In this document: positions 24,857 through 32,649 of the stretch, piece after piece
Position numbering within the stretch: the stretch's first letter is position 1
How the letters are laid out: the number at the start of each line of letters is the position of its first letter
From: Taklimakanibacter lacteus
GTDB lineage: Bacteria > Pseudomonadota > Alphaproteobacteria > Rhizobiales > Aestuariivirgaceae
Assembly: GCA_003576695.1 (NCBI GenBank)
Contig: QOZQ01000005.1
Span: 62,001-126,000, forward strand
DNA: 64,000 nucleotides
Direction of reading: 5' to 3'
Made by a program: the position numbers and the translations under genes
The notes under the pieces: generated by a model
Told to the model about the DNA's origin: nothing
What the model saw: the letters and a program-made list of their open reading frames with translations, nothing else
The model's database searches: none

Positions 24857-26222
24857 GAGGCTTCAAGTCCCCCGCGCCTTCCAGCCGCTGCTCCAGCCCC
24901 GGCGCTACAAGGGCGCCTATGGCGGCAGGGGAAGTGCCAAGTCGCATTTCTTCGCCGAGCAGCTCATCACGCGTTGCTGTAGCGCCCGGCTACGGGCCGT
25001 CTGCATCCGCGAAGTGCAGAACTCGATCCGGGAATCGGTGCGCCAGCTCCTCATCGACAAGATTGCCAAGTTCGGCCTGGGGCCTAAGTTCAGTGTGCTC
25101 GAATCGGAGATTCGCGGACGCAACGGCTCGCTCATCATCTTCAAGGGCATGCAGTCCTTCAATTCCGAGAACATCAAGTCGCTCGAAGGCTATGACATCG
25201 CCTGGGTGGAGGAAGCGCAGAACCTCTCCGAAACCTCGCTACGCCTGTTGCGCCCGACCATCCGCAAGGCGGGATCGGAATTGTGGTTCAGCTGGAATCC
25301 GCGCCATGAGACGGACGCCGTCGACAGGTTCTTCCGCGGCGGGCCACCGCGCGATGACGCCGCCCTCGTCGCCGTCACCTCGCGCGACAATCCGTGGTTT
25401 CCCCAAGTGCTGGCGGCCGAGAGGGAGTCCGACTATGCGAGCGATCCCGAGATGGCCGACCATGTCTGGGGTGGCAATTACGAGACCGTCGGTGACGCCT
25501 CCTATTATGCGCGCCTCATCGCTCAGGCGGAACGCGAGGGCCACATCGGCGATTTCCCGCACGATCAGCGCATGCCCGTCGAGACGGCCTGGGACATCGG
25601 CATCGACGATTACACGGCGATCTGGTTCCTCCAGCACGATGGCGTGCGGGTGACGGCGATCGACTATCATGAGACGAGCGGCCAAGGGGCGGAGGAGATC
25701 GTGCGCGAGGCGCTGCCCGAATTGCAGCCGGAAAGGTTTCTGGTCGCACCCGCCCTTGCGGCGATCGGGCGCGACGCCGCATTCCGCTATGCCGAGCATT
25801 ATTTCCCGCATGATGTGAAGCTGCGCGAATGGGGTGCGGCCGGGCGAACCCGCGCCTTGACGCTCATGGGCCTCGGCGTGAAGCCCATCCGGGTCGGAGC
25901 GCAACAGGGTCCGGCGGAGCGCATTAATGCCACGCGAGCCCTTCTGCCACTTATGCGTTTCAACCGTACGAAGCGGGTCATGCTGGGCCTGTCGCGGCTG
26001 CGGCGCTATGCGCGAAGGCCAAGCACGACATTGGGCGGCTTCGCCGGCCCCTTGCATGACATCAACAGCCATGGCGCCGATGCTTTCGGCGAATATGCGG
26101 TGAACTGCCCGCTCATCGCGCCGAAGCCGGTTGCCGTTTCGCGGCCGCGGCCACCGTTGCGCAGCGGTGTGTTTCTGGAGGGTCCGCCGGCGGAACGACG
26201 GGCGCGGAGTCTCCGGATATAA
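24798..26222 (+). CDS. Phage large terminase subunit (PBSX/Terminase_3 type)
   Basis: DNA-packaging motor ATPase and nuclease. GAYGGRGSAKSHFFAEQ is the Walker A loop (Ala replaces the usual Gly in GSGKS) and IAWVEEAQNL is Walker B with the catalytic Glu. FSWNPRHETD is the coupling motif. The nuclease domain begins at WDIGIDDYTAIWF and ends near INSHGADAFGEYAVN. ATG 24798 has AGGAG upstream; TTG at 24843 (STPKRLQVPRAF) is an alternative nearer to the usual family start. No portal, capsid or tail gene follows, so this is a remnant of a prophage or gene-transfer-like element, though this gene itself is intact. Confidence 0.88.
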   Translation: MAEAALPRNPNSRSSLSTPKRLQVPRAFQPLLQPRRYKGAYGGRGSAKSHFFAEQLITRCCSARLRAVCIREVQNSIRESVRQLLIDKIAKFGLGPKFSVLESEIRGRNGSLIIFKGMQSFNSENIKSLEGYDIAWVEEAQNLSETSLRLLRPTIRKAGSELWFSWNPRHETDAVDRFFRGGPPRDDAALVAVTSRDNPWFPQVLAAERESDYASDPEMADHVWGGNYETVGDASYYARLIAQAEREGHIGDFPHDQRMPVETAWDIGIDDYTAIWFLQHDGVRVTAIDYHETSGQGAEEIVREALPELQPERFLVAPALAAIGRDAAFRYAEHYFPHDVKLREWGAAGRTRALTLMGLGVKPIRVGAQQGPAERINATRALLPLMRFNRTKRVMLGLSRLRRYARRPSTTLGGFAGPLHDINSHGADAFGEYAVNCPLIAPKPVAVSRPRPPLRSGVFLEGPPAERRARSLRI

Positions 26223-26224
26223 CT

Positions 26225-26348
26225 GATATCTTTATAGATATCGACCTCGGAGTTTGATGTTCTTTACAATATCATGATTTGCGCAAACTGCGAAATTGTG
26301 ATATCTATAAATATATAATATTCTAATTCTGATATATGAAAAGATATC
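26225..26348. promoter_or_regulatory. GATATC operator boxes upstream of hipBA
   Basis: GATATC occurs at 26225-26230, 26237-26242, 26300-26305 and 26343-26348, with GATATA at 26331. The first pair forms GATATC-TTTATA-GATATC. The region is strongly AT-rich (TATAAATATATAAT). HipB proteins bind inverted TATC/GATA half-sites to repress hipBA, so these are probable autoregulatory sites, the last ending three bases before the hipB start. Confidence 0.65.
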
Positions 26349-26351
26349 GAC

Positions 26352-26939
26352 ATGGATCCAAGGACCGAACATCTCGCTTTTGAGGTCAGAAAGGCCCGGG
26401 AAAACAATCAGCTAAGTCAGCGCGACCTCAGCGCTGCAACGGGCATGCCCCAGGCGCAAATATCCAAGATCGAAAATGGCGCCGTCAGCCCAAGGCTCGA
26501 CAGCCTGATCCAGATTGCCCGCGCGCTCGAGCTCGAGGTCATGCTCGTTCCGCGAAAATTCGTGCCGGCGGTGCAGGCAATCACCCGCGGGGCCGAAGGC
26601 GAGCTTCCCGGCAGCGATACCCGTCGCGCCACCCTGGAGCTCAAAAAGCTCGAAGCTCAACTCGCCCGGATTTCGGACAGAACCGAGGAGTGGCGCCGCC
26701 TCAACCGTACCATCCGCGAACTCCATAACTTCCGGCTGACGCCCATGCATATCGACAAGGTGAGAAGAGTCACGGGCGTGCTGAAGCGACTGAAGCCCGA
26801 AGACGATCGCAACGAAACACTCCACAAGCTTCTCTCTGAAATCAAGGCCGTGCGCAATTCGCTCGCCCATGCTTTGCCGGAAGCTCCACCGTCGCCACGT
26901 CCTGCCTATTTCCTGGAGGAGAACGACGACGATGCCTGA
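26352..26939 (+). CDS. hipB: HipB-type XRE antitoxin with long C-terminal extension
   Basis: A 195-residue protein. Residues about 8-62 are an XRE helix-turn-helix (NQLSQRDLSAATGMPQAQIS, then KIENGAVSPRLDSLIQIARAL), which represses the operon and holds HipA inactive. The remaining 130 residues, including a helical segment with RRLNRTIRELHNFRLTP and LLSEIKAVRNSLAHALPE, are not part of ordinary HipB (about 90 residues); the AVRNSLAHA piece resembles the R-x4-H motif of HEPN-like or DUF4145-like domains, which is only a suggestion. The stop overlaps the hipA start by eight bases. Confidence 0.8.
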   Translation: MDPRTEHLAFEVRKARENNQLSQRDLSAATGMPQAQISKIENGAVSPRLDSLIQIARALELEVMLVPRKFVPAVQAITRGAEGELPGSDTRRATLELKKLEAQLARISDRTEEWRRLNRTIRELHNFRLTPMHIDKVRRVTGVLKRLKPEDDRNETLHKLLSEIKAVRNSLAHALPEAPPSPRPAYFLEENDDDA

Positions 26940-28152
26940 TGTGTCGGTATTGAACGTTCTTCTTCATGGAGATGCGATCGGAACGATCACGAATGTCCCG
27001 GGTGACCAATCGATCTTCGCCTTCAGCCAGGGCTACATCGACAACCCGCGACGGCCAACGTTAAGCCTCCGGTTCAAGGACTCACTCGGCGGGCTGATCA
27101 CCGACATCCCGAAGACACAGACACGGGTGACGCCTTTCTTCGCGAATATGCTGCCGGAAGGATCGATGCGAGACTATCTCGCTTTGCGTGCCGGCGTCAG
27201 CTCCAGGCGGGAGTTCTTCCTTCTCTGGGCGCTTGGCGCCGATTTGCCAGGCGCCATGATTCTGGCCCCGGCGGATGGCGCCGAATTGCCCCCTGACGAA
27301 ATGGACGATGATGATGACGACGAACGAAAGAAAAGAATCTTCCGGTTTTCGCTCGCCGGCGTTCAGCTGAAGTTTTCCGCAGTCAAGGAGGCTGCCGGCG
27401 GCCTTACGATCCCGGTGCAGGGAATGGGTGGCTCATGGATCGTGAAGCTCCCTTCCACGAAATTCGCCGGCGTGCCTGAAAACGAATTCTCGATGATGAG
27501 CCTCGCCGCAAAGATCGGCATGGACGTGCCAGACATCAAGCTCGTCTCGCTGAAGGACATTTCCGGCCTGCCTGACGGCATCGGCGAACTTAAAGGATCG
27601 GCATATGCCATCAGGCGTTTCGATCGCGCCGATGACGGCTCCAGGATACATATCGAGGACTTTGCCCAGGTCTTCGATGTGTTTCCCGAAGACAAGTACA
27701 AAAGAGCAAGCATGCGCAATATAGCGGATGTCATCGCCGCCGAAGCGGGACAGGACGATATCGCCGAACTCATCCGCCGGATGGTCTTCAACACGCTCAT
27801 CGGCAATGCGGATATGCACCTCAAGAACTGGTCCTTGATTTATTCGGATCGCAGGACCGCGCGCCTGTCGCCGGCCTACGACTTTGTTTCGACCATCCCT
27901 TATATCGACAGCGCCAAGTCAGCGCTGACGATCGGCCGCAGCAAGCAGATGAAGGACTTTTCGATCGAGCAGCTGAAGTACCTGGCCGGCAAGGCCCGGC
28001 TTCCGGAGAAGCTCGTCACAGACACGGCGAGGAAGACGGTGGCGCTCTTTCATGAGATATGGGCAAAGGAGAAGAAAAATCTCGCTCTCTCCTCCAAGGT
28101 TGTTGACGCCATCGATGCCCACATCAAGACCGTACCCGTAGCCGCGGAGTAA
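26932..28152 (+). CDS. hipA: HipA-family serine/threonine kinase toxin
   Basis: A 406-residue toxin kinase. The N-terminal subdomain is VSVLNVLLHGDAIGTI, the conserved FFANMLPEGSMRDYLALRAG follows, then FRFSLAGVQLKFSA (Gly-rich ATP-binding region). The catalytic block is GNADMHLKNWS (catalytic Asp and Mg-binding Asn) with YDFVST as the DFG-like motif. E. coli HipA phosphorylates GltX and causes persistence; substrates vary in the family. All catalytic residues are intact. An acidic run DDDDDDERKK near residue 125 is an unusual insert. Overlap with hipB ensures coupled synthesis. Confidence 0.9.
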   Translation: MPDVSVLNVLLHGDAIGTITNVPGDQSIFAFSQGYIDNPRRPTLSLRFKDSLGGLITDIPKTQTRVTPFFANMLPEGSMRDYLALRAGVSSRREFFLLWALGADLPGAMILAPADGAELPPDEMDDDDDDERKKRIFRFSLAGVQLKFSAVKEAAGGLTIPVQGMGGSWIVKLPSTKFAGVPENEFSMMSLAAKIGMDVPDIKLVSLKDISGLPDGIGELKGSAYAIRRFDRADDGSRIHIEDFAQVFDVFPEDKYKRASMRNIADVIAAEAGQDDIAELIRRMVFNTLIGNADMHLKNWSLIYSDRRTARLSPAYDFVSTIPYIDSAKSALTIGRSKQMKDFSIEQLKYLAGKARLPEKLVTDTARKTVALFHEIWAKEKKNLALSSKVVDAIDAHIKTVPVAAE

Positions 28153-28235
28153 GCCCCGCAGCTCAAAGATCATTTGCTATTGGCCTCGGTGCCAGTTTAT
28201 CTAATGCCGCTGGTACATAGAGAGAACAAAATCCG

Positions 28236-28262
28236 TTGACAAATGTTGACATTTCCTATATG
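28236..28262 (+). promoter_or_regulatory. Promoter with overlapping palindrome before the HTH gene
   Basis: TTGACA at 28236-28241 is a consensus -35 box. The palindrome AAATGT-TG-ACATTT (28241-28254) fills the spacer, and TATATG or TATGTG (28257-28264) can serve as -10. A repressor bound there would block RNA polymerase. The HTH protein encoded at 28321 is the natural candidate. Confidence 0.55.
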
Positions 28263-28320
28263 TGGCGGCGACGTGATGGCCCGATCACCTCACCCTGACA
28301 AGGGAATCAAGGCCAGGAAC

Positions 28321-28854
28321 ATGAAGACTCATGCTCTCACCATCATTGCATCCGGTCTTGATCCTGATGACTGGTCTTATGCCGACCGCTTTTACGAAGC
28401 GGGTTGCTCAGACGCGACAATCTCGCTGCAAAAGGGATTGTTTGTCCTCGAATTCGACCGGGAAGCCGAGACCTTCCGGAAGGCATTGGTCTCTGCAATT
28501 CATGACGTCAAGAAAGCCGGTGCTACGATCGAACGTGTCGAGCCAGACCATCTGGTCAGCTCGTCGGAAATAGCGGAACGGTCCGGCCTCACGCGATCCG
28601 CTGTTTCCCTTTTCGCTTCCGGAAAACGCGGCACGAATTTCCCGGCGCCGATTGCAAGAGTTACCAGCGAAAGCCCGCTCTGGGATTGGGCAATGGTTGC
28701 CGGCTGGATGTTCGAGCATGGCAAGATCGCCGAAGACGCCGCCATCGAAGCTGCCAGCATTCGGACAGCCAACATCGCAATCGTTCAGAGCCACTACCCA
28801 GCCTCCGCATTGCAAGCTGAGATCAGCAGAAACCTGACCGAAGACGTCTCTTAA
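28321..28854 (+). CDS. HTH DNA-binding protein
   Basis: A 177-residue protein. The N-terminal half (MKTHALTIIASGLDPDDWSY, then GCSDATISLQKGLFVLEFDR) is an alpha/beta module repeated in many alphaproteobacterial regulators of unknown sensor role. Residues about 80-130, SSSEIAERSGLTRSAVSLFA followed by GKRGTNFPAPIARV, form a helix-turn-helix of the kind that selects promoters in accessory elements. Start 28321 is preferred over the longer frame from 28243 because that frame runs through the promoter palindrome. It is probably autoregulated. Confidence 0.7.
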   Translation: MKTHALTIIASGLDPDDWSYADRFYEAGCSDATISLQKGLFVLEFDREAETFRKALVSAIHDVKKAGATIERVEPDHLVSSSEIAERSGLTRSAVSLFASGKRGTNFPAPIARVTSESPLWDWAMVAGWMFEHGKIAEDAAIEAASIRTANIAIVQSHYPASALQAEISRNLTEDVS

Positions 28855-28858
28855 AATT

Positions 28859-29623
28859 ATGACGAGCACAGAAACATCTATGATGGATTTGGCCGCCAGG
28901 CTCAGTCCTGCGGGGCGGCTCGCAGAGAGAGGGAAATATCAGCAGGCTCTTGACCTCTATGGTGAAATGAAGGCCCGAGGTGTCGAGCTCACTTCCCAGG
29001 ATCGCGCGAACTGCGGAACTTTTTTGCTGTGTCTGGAGAAATATGAAGAGGCATTAGCTCAATTCAGAGCAGCGAGCGCGCTGGAGGATATGTCGGACCT
29101 GAAAGGCGAAGGATCATATCTGGGTCACCAGGGCGTTGCCCAATGGCTCATGGGCAGACACCGTGAGGCTGTCACCGCGTGGCGATGCAGAGTGTCAGGC
29201 ATCCTGAGTGGAAAGGTCCGCGATGCTGCAGGCGCTTCGGAAGGGCTGTTGCTCTGGTATGCCGCCGTCACATTGAAAGATCATGATTTGCTGAAGTACA
29301 CGACAGACTATTTTCAGAAGCTGTCGATTCTTGGTCGTATTGCGTCCTGGCCTGGACCTTTGGTGGAGCTTGCTCTGGGGGAAAAATCCGCTGACGACGT
29401 TTCCTACGAGCGCTTTCACAATATGTGGTTGGATTGGCTGCTGGGGAGGGGTTCTGAGCATCGGGAAGACCTCCTGAAAGCTGTGTTTTATTTTGCCGTG
29501 AGGCACAGGCTCGACAGTCAAGAGCCTGAATGCCGAAAGACAATGGCCCAGGTCGCCCGGAGGAAGAACCGGTGGAGTGAGCTCGAATGGCATCTGGCTC
29601 GCGGAGAGCTTTCCCGCGCCTAA
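28859..29623 (+). CDS. Tetratricopeptide-type protein
   Basis: A 254-residue soluble protein with TPR-like helix pairs at about 15-50 (AERGKYQQALDLYGEMKARG) and 52-90 (LLCLEKYEEALAQFRAASAL), then 95-115 (GHQGVAQWLMGRHREAVTAW). The C-terminal half has no recognisable repeats. It probably mediates protein contacts. It lies four bases after the HTH gene stop, so both are likely one transcript. No function can be named. Confidence 0.65.
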   Translation: MTSTETSMMDLAARLSPAGRLAERGKYQQALDLYGEMKARGVELTSQDRANCGTFLLCLEKYEEALAQFRAASALEDMSDLKGEGSYLGHQGVAQWLMGRHREAVTAWRCRVSGILSGKVRDAAGASEGLLLWYAAVTLKDHDLLKYTTDYFQKLSILGRIASWPGPLVELALGEKSADDVSYERFHNMWLDWLLGRGSEHREDLLKAVFYFAVRHRLDSQEPECRKTMAQVARRKNRWSELEWHLARGELSRA

Positions 29624-29692
29624 GTCCCGTGCAAGGATCCGGGCCTGCACTCTCGGCATGACTTACCGTGCCCGCCGAAGCGTGCCCCGGCT

Positions 29693-30019
29693 CTAGGGAT
29701 AGTCCGCCCCGCAATGCTCGCAATGGTAACCATCAGGCCTCGCATCTGCCTGCAGGGGAACGCTTTCTCCCAGCACGATCCAGCAATGCGGGCAGTTCGG
29801 CTCGGCATCGCGGTCGGGCCGATAAAGCGCAAACCTCGAGAGCGCCTGGCTGCAATTCTCCAGATCGGCCCTCAGCTTCTCGAGCTCTGCGCCATCGGCG
29901 TCGCCCGGGCGACCGCGGGCTTCGCGCCGGCCGATCTCCACCGACAGCTCGATCCGCCGCACCGTCTGGCTGCTTGCGAGAGCTCCGGCCTGTCTCAGCA
30001 GGTGATAACGAATGTTCAT
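29693..30019 (-). CDS. Small zinc-ribbon protein after hsp20
   Basis: A 108-residue protein with an N-terminal helical part (NIRYHLLRQAGALASSQTVR) and two CXXC pairs, CPHC and CEHC, near the C-terminus that would hold one zinc. The start is set at the ATG at 30019; the frame stays open further upstream but that part is Pro/Ala-rich and unlike coding sequence. It is third in line after hsp20 and the 112-residue gene, with a 107-base gap. Function unknown, possibly stress-related by association. Confidence 0.55.
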   Translation of the reverse strand: MNIRYHLLRQAGALASSQTVRRIELSVEIGRREARGRPGDADGAELEKLRADLENCSQALSRFALYRPDRDAEPNCPHCWIVLGESVPLQADARPDGYHCEHCGADYP

Positions 30020-30126
30020 GATCTCTACGGTTGGAAGGTGCCCGCCGCTGCTGTGGTGACATGCGGCGGGCGCGAGCCCTGCGCCCGCGACAGGAACGCG
30101 CGGGGGGATGGCTCGATTTGCGTGCG

Positions 30127-30465
30127 CTAAGGAATATCCCCGTGCCTGACCCACCGCCGATAGGACGGCGTGCGCTTCATTCCCTCGCGCGCCTGCGCAT
30201 CCAGTTCCTTGAGCGCGTCCATGATCTCATCGAATGCCACGGCCTGGCCGGCGGGCGTCCGCCGCAGGCCGGGCATGGCCTCCACCGCGCAGGCATCGGA
30301 CGCCCAGGAAGCCAGGATGGCCCGCTTCTCGTTGACCGACAGATCCGGATCGCACACCACCTCCTGCGGATGAGCGAATGCATCCGCAGGCCGCATCATG
30401 TCGTCGAGGTTCAGCTCGCACAGCATCTTCCGTGCCGACATCAATCCACGCACAACCGCCTCCAT
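30127..30465 (-). CDS. Conserved hypothetical protein coupled to hsp20
   Basis: A 112-residue protein: SARKMLCELNLDDMMRPADA, then FAHPQEVVCDPDLSVNEKRA and ILASWASDACAVEAMPGLRR. I recognise this as a conserved small protein of Hyphomicrobiales that commonly follows small heat shock genes, but no function is known. Its ATG overlaps the hsp20 stop (TGATG), so ribosomes finishing Hsp20 can re-initiate here. It contains no membrane segment or metal motif. Confidence 0.7.
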   Translation of the reverse strand: MEAVVRGLMSARKMLCELNLDDMMRPADAFAHPQEVVCDPDLSVNEKRAILASWASDACAVEAMPGLRRTPAGQAVAFDEIMDALKELDAQAREGMKRTPSYRRWVRHGDIP

Positions 30466-30908
30466 CAGTTCAGGAGCTTGGCTGTCGCGCCGCCATTGAT
30501 GGCGATTTTCCGCGGCTTGGCGGCCTCCGGAATCTCCTGGCGAAGCTCGATTTCGAGAACGCCGTTCTCATAGCGCGCGCCGGTCACTTCCACATGGTCG
30601 GCAAGGCTGAACTGGCGCTCGAAACTGCGTCCGGAAATGCCTTCATACAGATATTGCCGCTTCTCATCGGCCTTCTTCTCGCCGGCGACGGTCAAGAGAT
30701 TCTGCCTGGCGGTGATGGTCAGCTCGTCTCGTGAGAAGCCGGCAACGGCAAGGCGAATGACATAGCTGGATTCATCCTTGCGGATGATATCATAGGGCGG
30801 AAATCCGCCTTCCTGGTCGAACCGCTTCTGAGCCTCGCTGATGAGGTTGAAGAGCGGTTCAAAGCCGACGCTTGAACGCGAAAAGCCGGAAAAATCGTAG
30901 GCGCGCAT
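30465..30908 (-). CDS. Small heat shock protein (Hsp20/IbpA family)
   Basis: A 147-residue ATP-independent holdase that keeps unfolding proteins soluble. It starts MRAYDFSGFSRSSVGF, the typical IbpA-like N-terminus of rhizobial sHsps. The alpha-crystallin domain runs from about PPYDIIRKDESSYVIRLAVA to GVLEIELRQEIPE, followed by a basic tail with KPRKIAI. The ATG at 30908 is chosen because GGAGG lies eight bases upstream and is part of a ROSE-like thermometer. Hence regulation is probably by temperature at translation. Confidence 0.92.
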   Translation of the reverse strand: MRAYDFSGFSRSSVGFEPLFNLISEAQKRFDQEGGFPPYDIIRKDESSYVIRLAVAGFSRDELTITARQNLLTVAGEKKADEKRQYLYEGISGRSFERQFSLADHVEVTGARYENGVLEIELRQEIPEAAKPRKIAINGGATAKLLN

Positions 30909-30975
30909 AGCCACATCCTCCATTTGAGCAACATGGGTACGAGCAGCGCACCGGACGTCCGCCGGTGCCCGCGCC
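30909..30975 (-). promoter_or_regulatory. ROSE-type RNA thermometer of hsp20
   Basis: On the minus-strand transcript, CCATGTTGCTC pairs with the Shine-Dalgarno strand GAGGATGTGG across a short AAAT loop (30911-30936), leaving the G of UUGCU bulged opposite the ribosome site. That bulged-G geometry defines ROSE elements. A second stem GCACCGG/CCGGTGC (30948-30968) lies just upstream. Heat melting would free GGAGG (30917-30921). The upstream limit of the element is uncertain. Confidence 0.75.
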
Positions 30976-31169
30976 GGACCTGATACCCTGCGATCCGGCG
31001 AGATTCGATCTAGTCTCCGTCAGCCTGTCTTCAAGACCCCCGCCCAAAATTTTTTATGCCACGGATCCCCGGTCACCATTCCCTGAAAAAACAAATGCTT
31101 GCCGGCTGCATCGTGATGGTGTTGGCGCTTTTCGGAAAAGCGGCAATTGACATTGCGTGCATGGATGGG

Positions 31170-31247
31170 AGATTTGGGAAATGCCAGCATCGAAGACGTT
31201 GCGTCCGCGGCTCAAACCCGCGGGCGTTTCGATTCTGAACGGCGTTG
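31170..31247. repeat. Phage-associated repeat block, copy 2
   Basis: Counterpart of 24236-24312, with the hairpin CCGCGG (31205-31210), loop CTCAAAC, CCGCGG (31218-31223), then GCGTTTCGATTCTGAAC. It lies upstream of the L,D-transpeptidase gene's 3' end. The remaining DNA between hsp20's leader and this block shows nothing recognisable. Confidence 0.6.
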
Positions 31248-31292
31248 CGCTCCGACCGCGGCCAACCAGCCGCCGCCAGGCAAGCGTGACCT

Positions 31293-32270
31293 TCACGACC
31301 CCTTGCAGATCGGCAGAGGCCGCGGCGGCGCTTCCGGATGATCCTTCTGGTACTGAATCAGGATCGGCTCAAGCGATTCCCTGGGCCAAAATTTCGGAGA
31401 GCGAATCTCCTTCAGGCAGGAGGCGTTCCAGTACAGGCCTCCGCCCATGAGTGAGCGGCCGGCCTTGACGGCCTGGGCAACGGCTTCGATATCCGCCGAC
31501 TCGGGATAGATATAAAGCGTCGTCCTGTCCTTCATCATCGGGATGATCTGTCCGGCATCGGCCGGCGACCAGCTGGTGCAGCCATTGCTGCGGCCGGCCG
31601 AATAGTTCACCAGCTTGCCGGACGGAACATAGCCGTCCTGGTTCGCATGGGAGCTGCCCGGATCCTTCCGCAGGCACAGGCCGTGCAACAGCACCGCCGC
31701 ATGGCCGCCAATGGCGCGCGGCCGCGCATTGGCCGTGTCGCCTTCGCCGTCGAACTGCACGAAGGAGCGATTCAGGGCCACGCTCTTCCCGGATGCGGTC
31801 CGGTAATAGCCTTTGAAGGAGATCTTCTCCTCGCCGGTCAGATAGGCTCCCCCTGTCGTCAGCTTGGAATGCATCGCATTGCTGAAGTTCCTGGCGCAGC
31901 GAATGCCATTGGCGAAATTGACGATGCCCTTCAAGTGACGGCCATTGCCGTGGCCCGTCGGAACCGCGCGAAAGATGCGCTTGTCTTCGCATATGGTGTA
32001 GAAGCGCCGGTTCGATCCGGCCGGCCGCGTCGCGTCCATGGCGAAGTAGCAGGGATTCTTCACGGCACCTTCGCTCACTTTTTTCAGGTAAAGGGTGCGC
32101 GCCCTCTGCAGCACCACTTGCGCGATCTGGCCTGGGCCTTGGCCGACATGGGCACCGAGCCATGCCGGCATATCCGGCGTCTGCTCCGCGGCAAAAGCTG
32201 AGGGAAGGCCCAGCCCGGCCGTCGCCACGCTGAGGCCGGCGACACTGAGAAGGCGCAATCTCAAGCGCAT
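31293..32270 (-). CDS. L,D-transpeptidase catalytic domain family protein (exported)
   Basis: A 325-residue protein with a Sec signal (MRLRLRLLSVAGLSVATAGL, cut near AFA-AE). The active-site motif GRSNGCTSWSP gives a Cys nucleophile, preceded by HAAVLLHGL with the conserved His, matching the murein L,D-transpeptidase catalytic (YkuD_2-like) family. It probably acts on peptidoglycan in the periplasm. It lies between the two phage remnants, on the opposite strand to the terminase pieces. The start at 32270 is preferred to the longer frame since it begins the signal peptide. Confidence 0.8.
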   Translation of the reverse strand: MRLRLRLLSVAGLSVATAGLGLPSAFAAEQTPDMPAWLGAHVGQGPGQIAQVVLQRARTLYLKKVSEGAVKNPCYFAMDATRPAGSNRRFYTICEDKRIFRAVPTGHGNGRHLKGIVNFANGIRCARNFSNAMHSKLTTGGAYLTGEEKISFKGYYRTASGKSVALNRSFVQFDGEGDTANARPRAIGGHAAVLLHGLCLRKDPGSSHANQDGYVPSGKLVNYSAGRSNGCTSWSPADAGQIIPMMKDRTTLYIYPESADIEAVAQAVKAGRSLMGGGLYWNASCLKEIRSPKFWPRESLEPILIQYQKDHPEAPPRPLPICKGS

Positions 32271-32541
32271 GGGATCTCTGGCACACCCGCTTGTGAGTCG
32301 CCCCCACGCCATAAGAACCATGGAAAAAGGGCAAGTTCAAGCCGGCCGGCGGTTCCGGTAGTCTCTCGGTTCCAGTGGCGACAAAATATTGCCGTCCCTG
32401 CCCTTCGCATATTCGCCGACATCATCGATGTCCGCAGACTCGTCACGGCGATGGATGCTTGACATCGTGGGCCAGACGGCAGGATTGGGAATTATCAAAG
32501 TTGGAATTTCGCCAGGACTTCATCGCCGCGTTGGATGGCAG

Positions 32542-32649
32542 GGCGGCCTCGCCAACCCGCTGCGCGGCATCAACAGCCACGGCGCCGACGCCTTCGGCTA
32601 ATATACGGTCAACTGCCCGCTCATCGCGCCCAAACCGGCCGCCGCCTAA
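32542..32649 (+). pseudogene. Large terminase C-terminal remnant
   Basis: Thirty-six codons matching the C-terminus of the terminase at 24798-26222: GGLANPLRGINSHGADAFG, stop, YTVNCPLIAPKPAAA versus INSHGADAFGEYAVNCPLIAPKP in the intact copy. The GAA (Glu) codon has become TAA at 32599-32601. Upstream bases do not continue the match. The piece overlaps the end of the LysR gene by four bases. Confidence 0.85.

Noticed and set aside
32389-32601. 70-codon plus-strand frame
   Set aside because: Only its last 20 codons match terminase; the rest is not coding-like.
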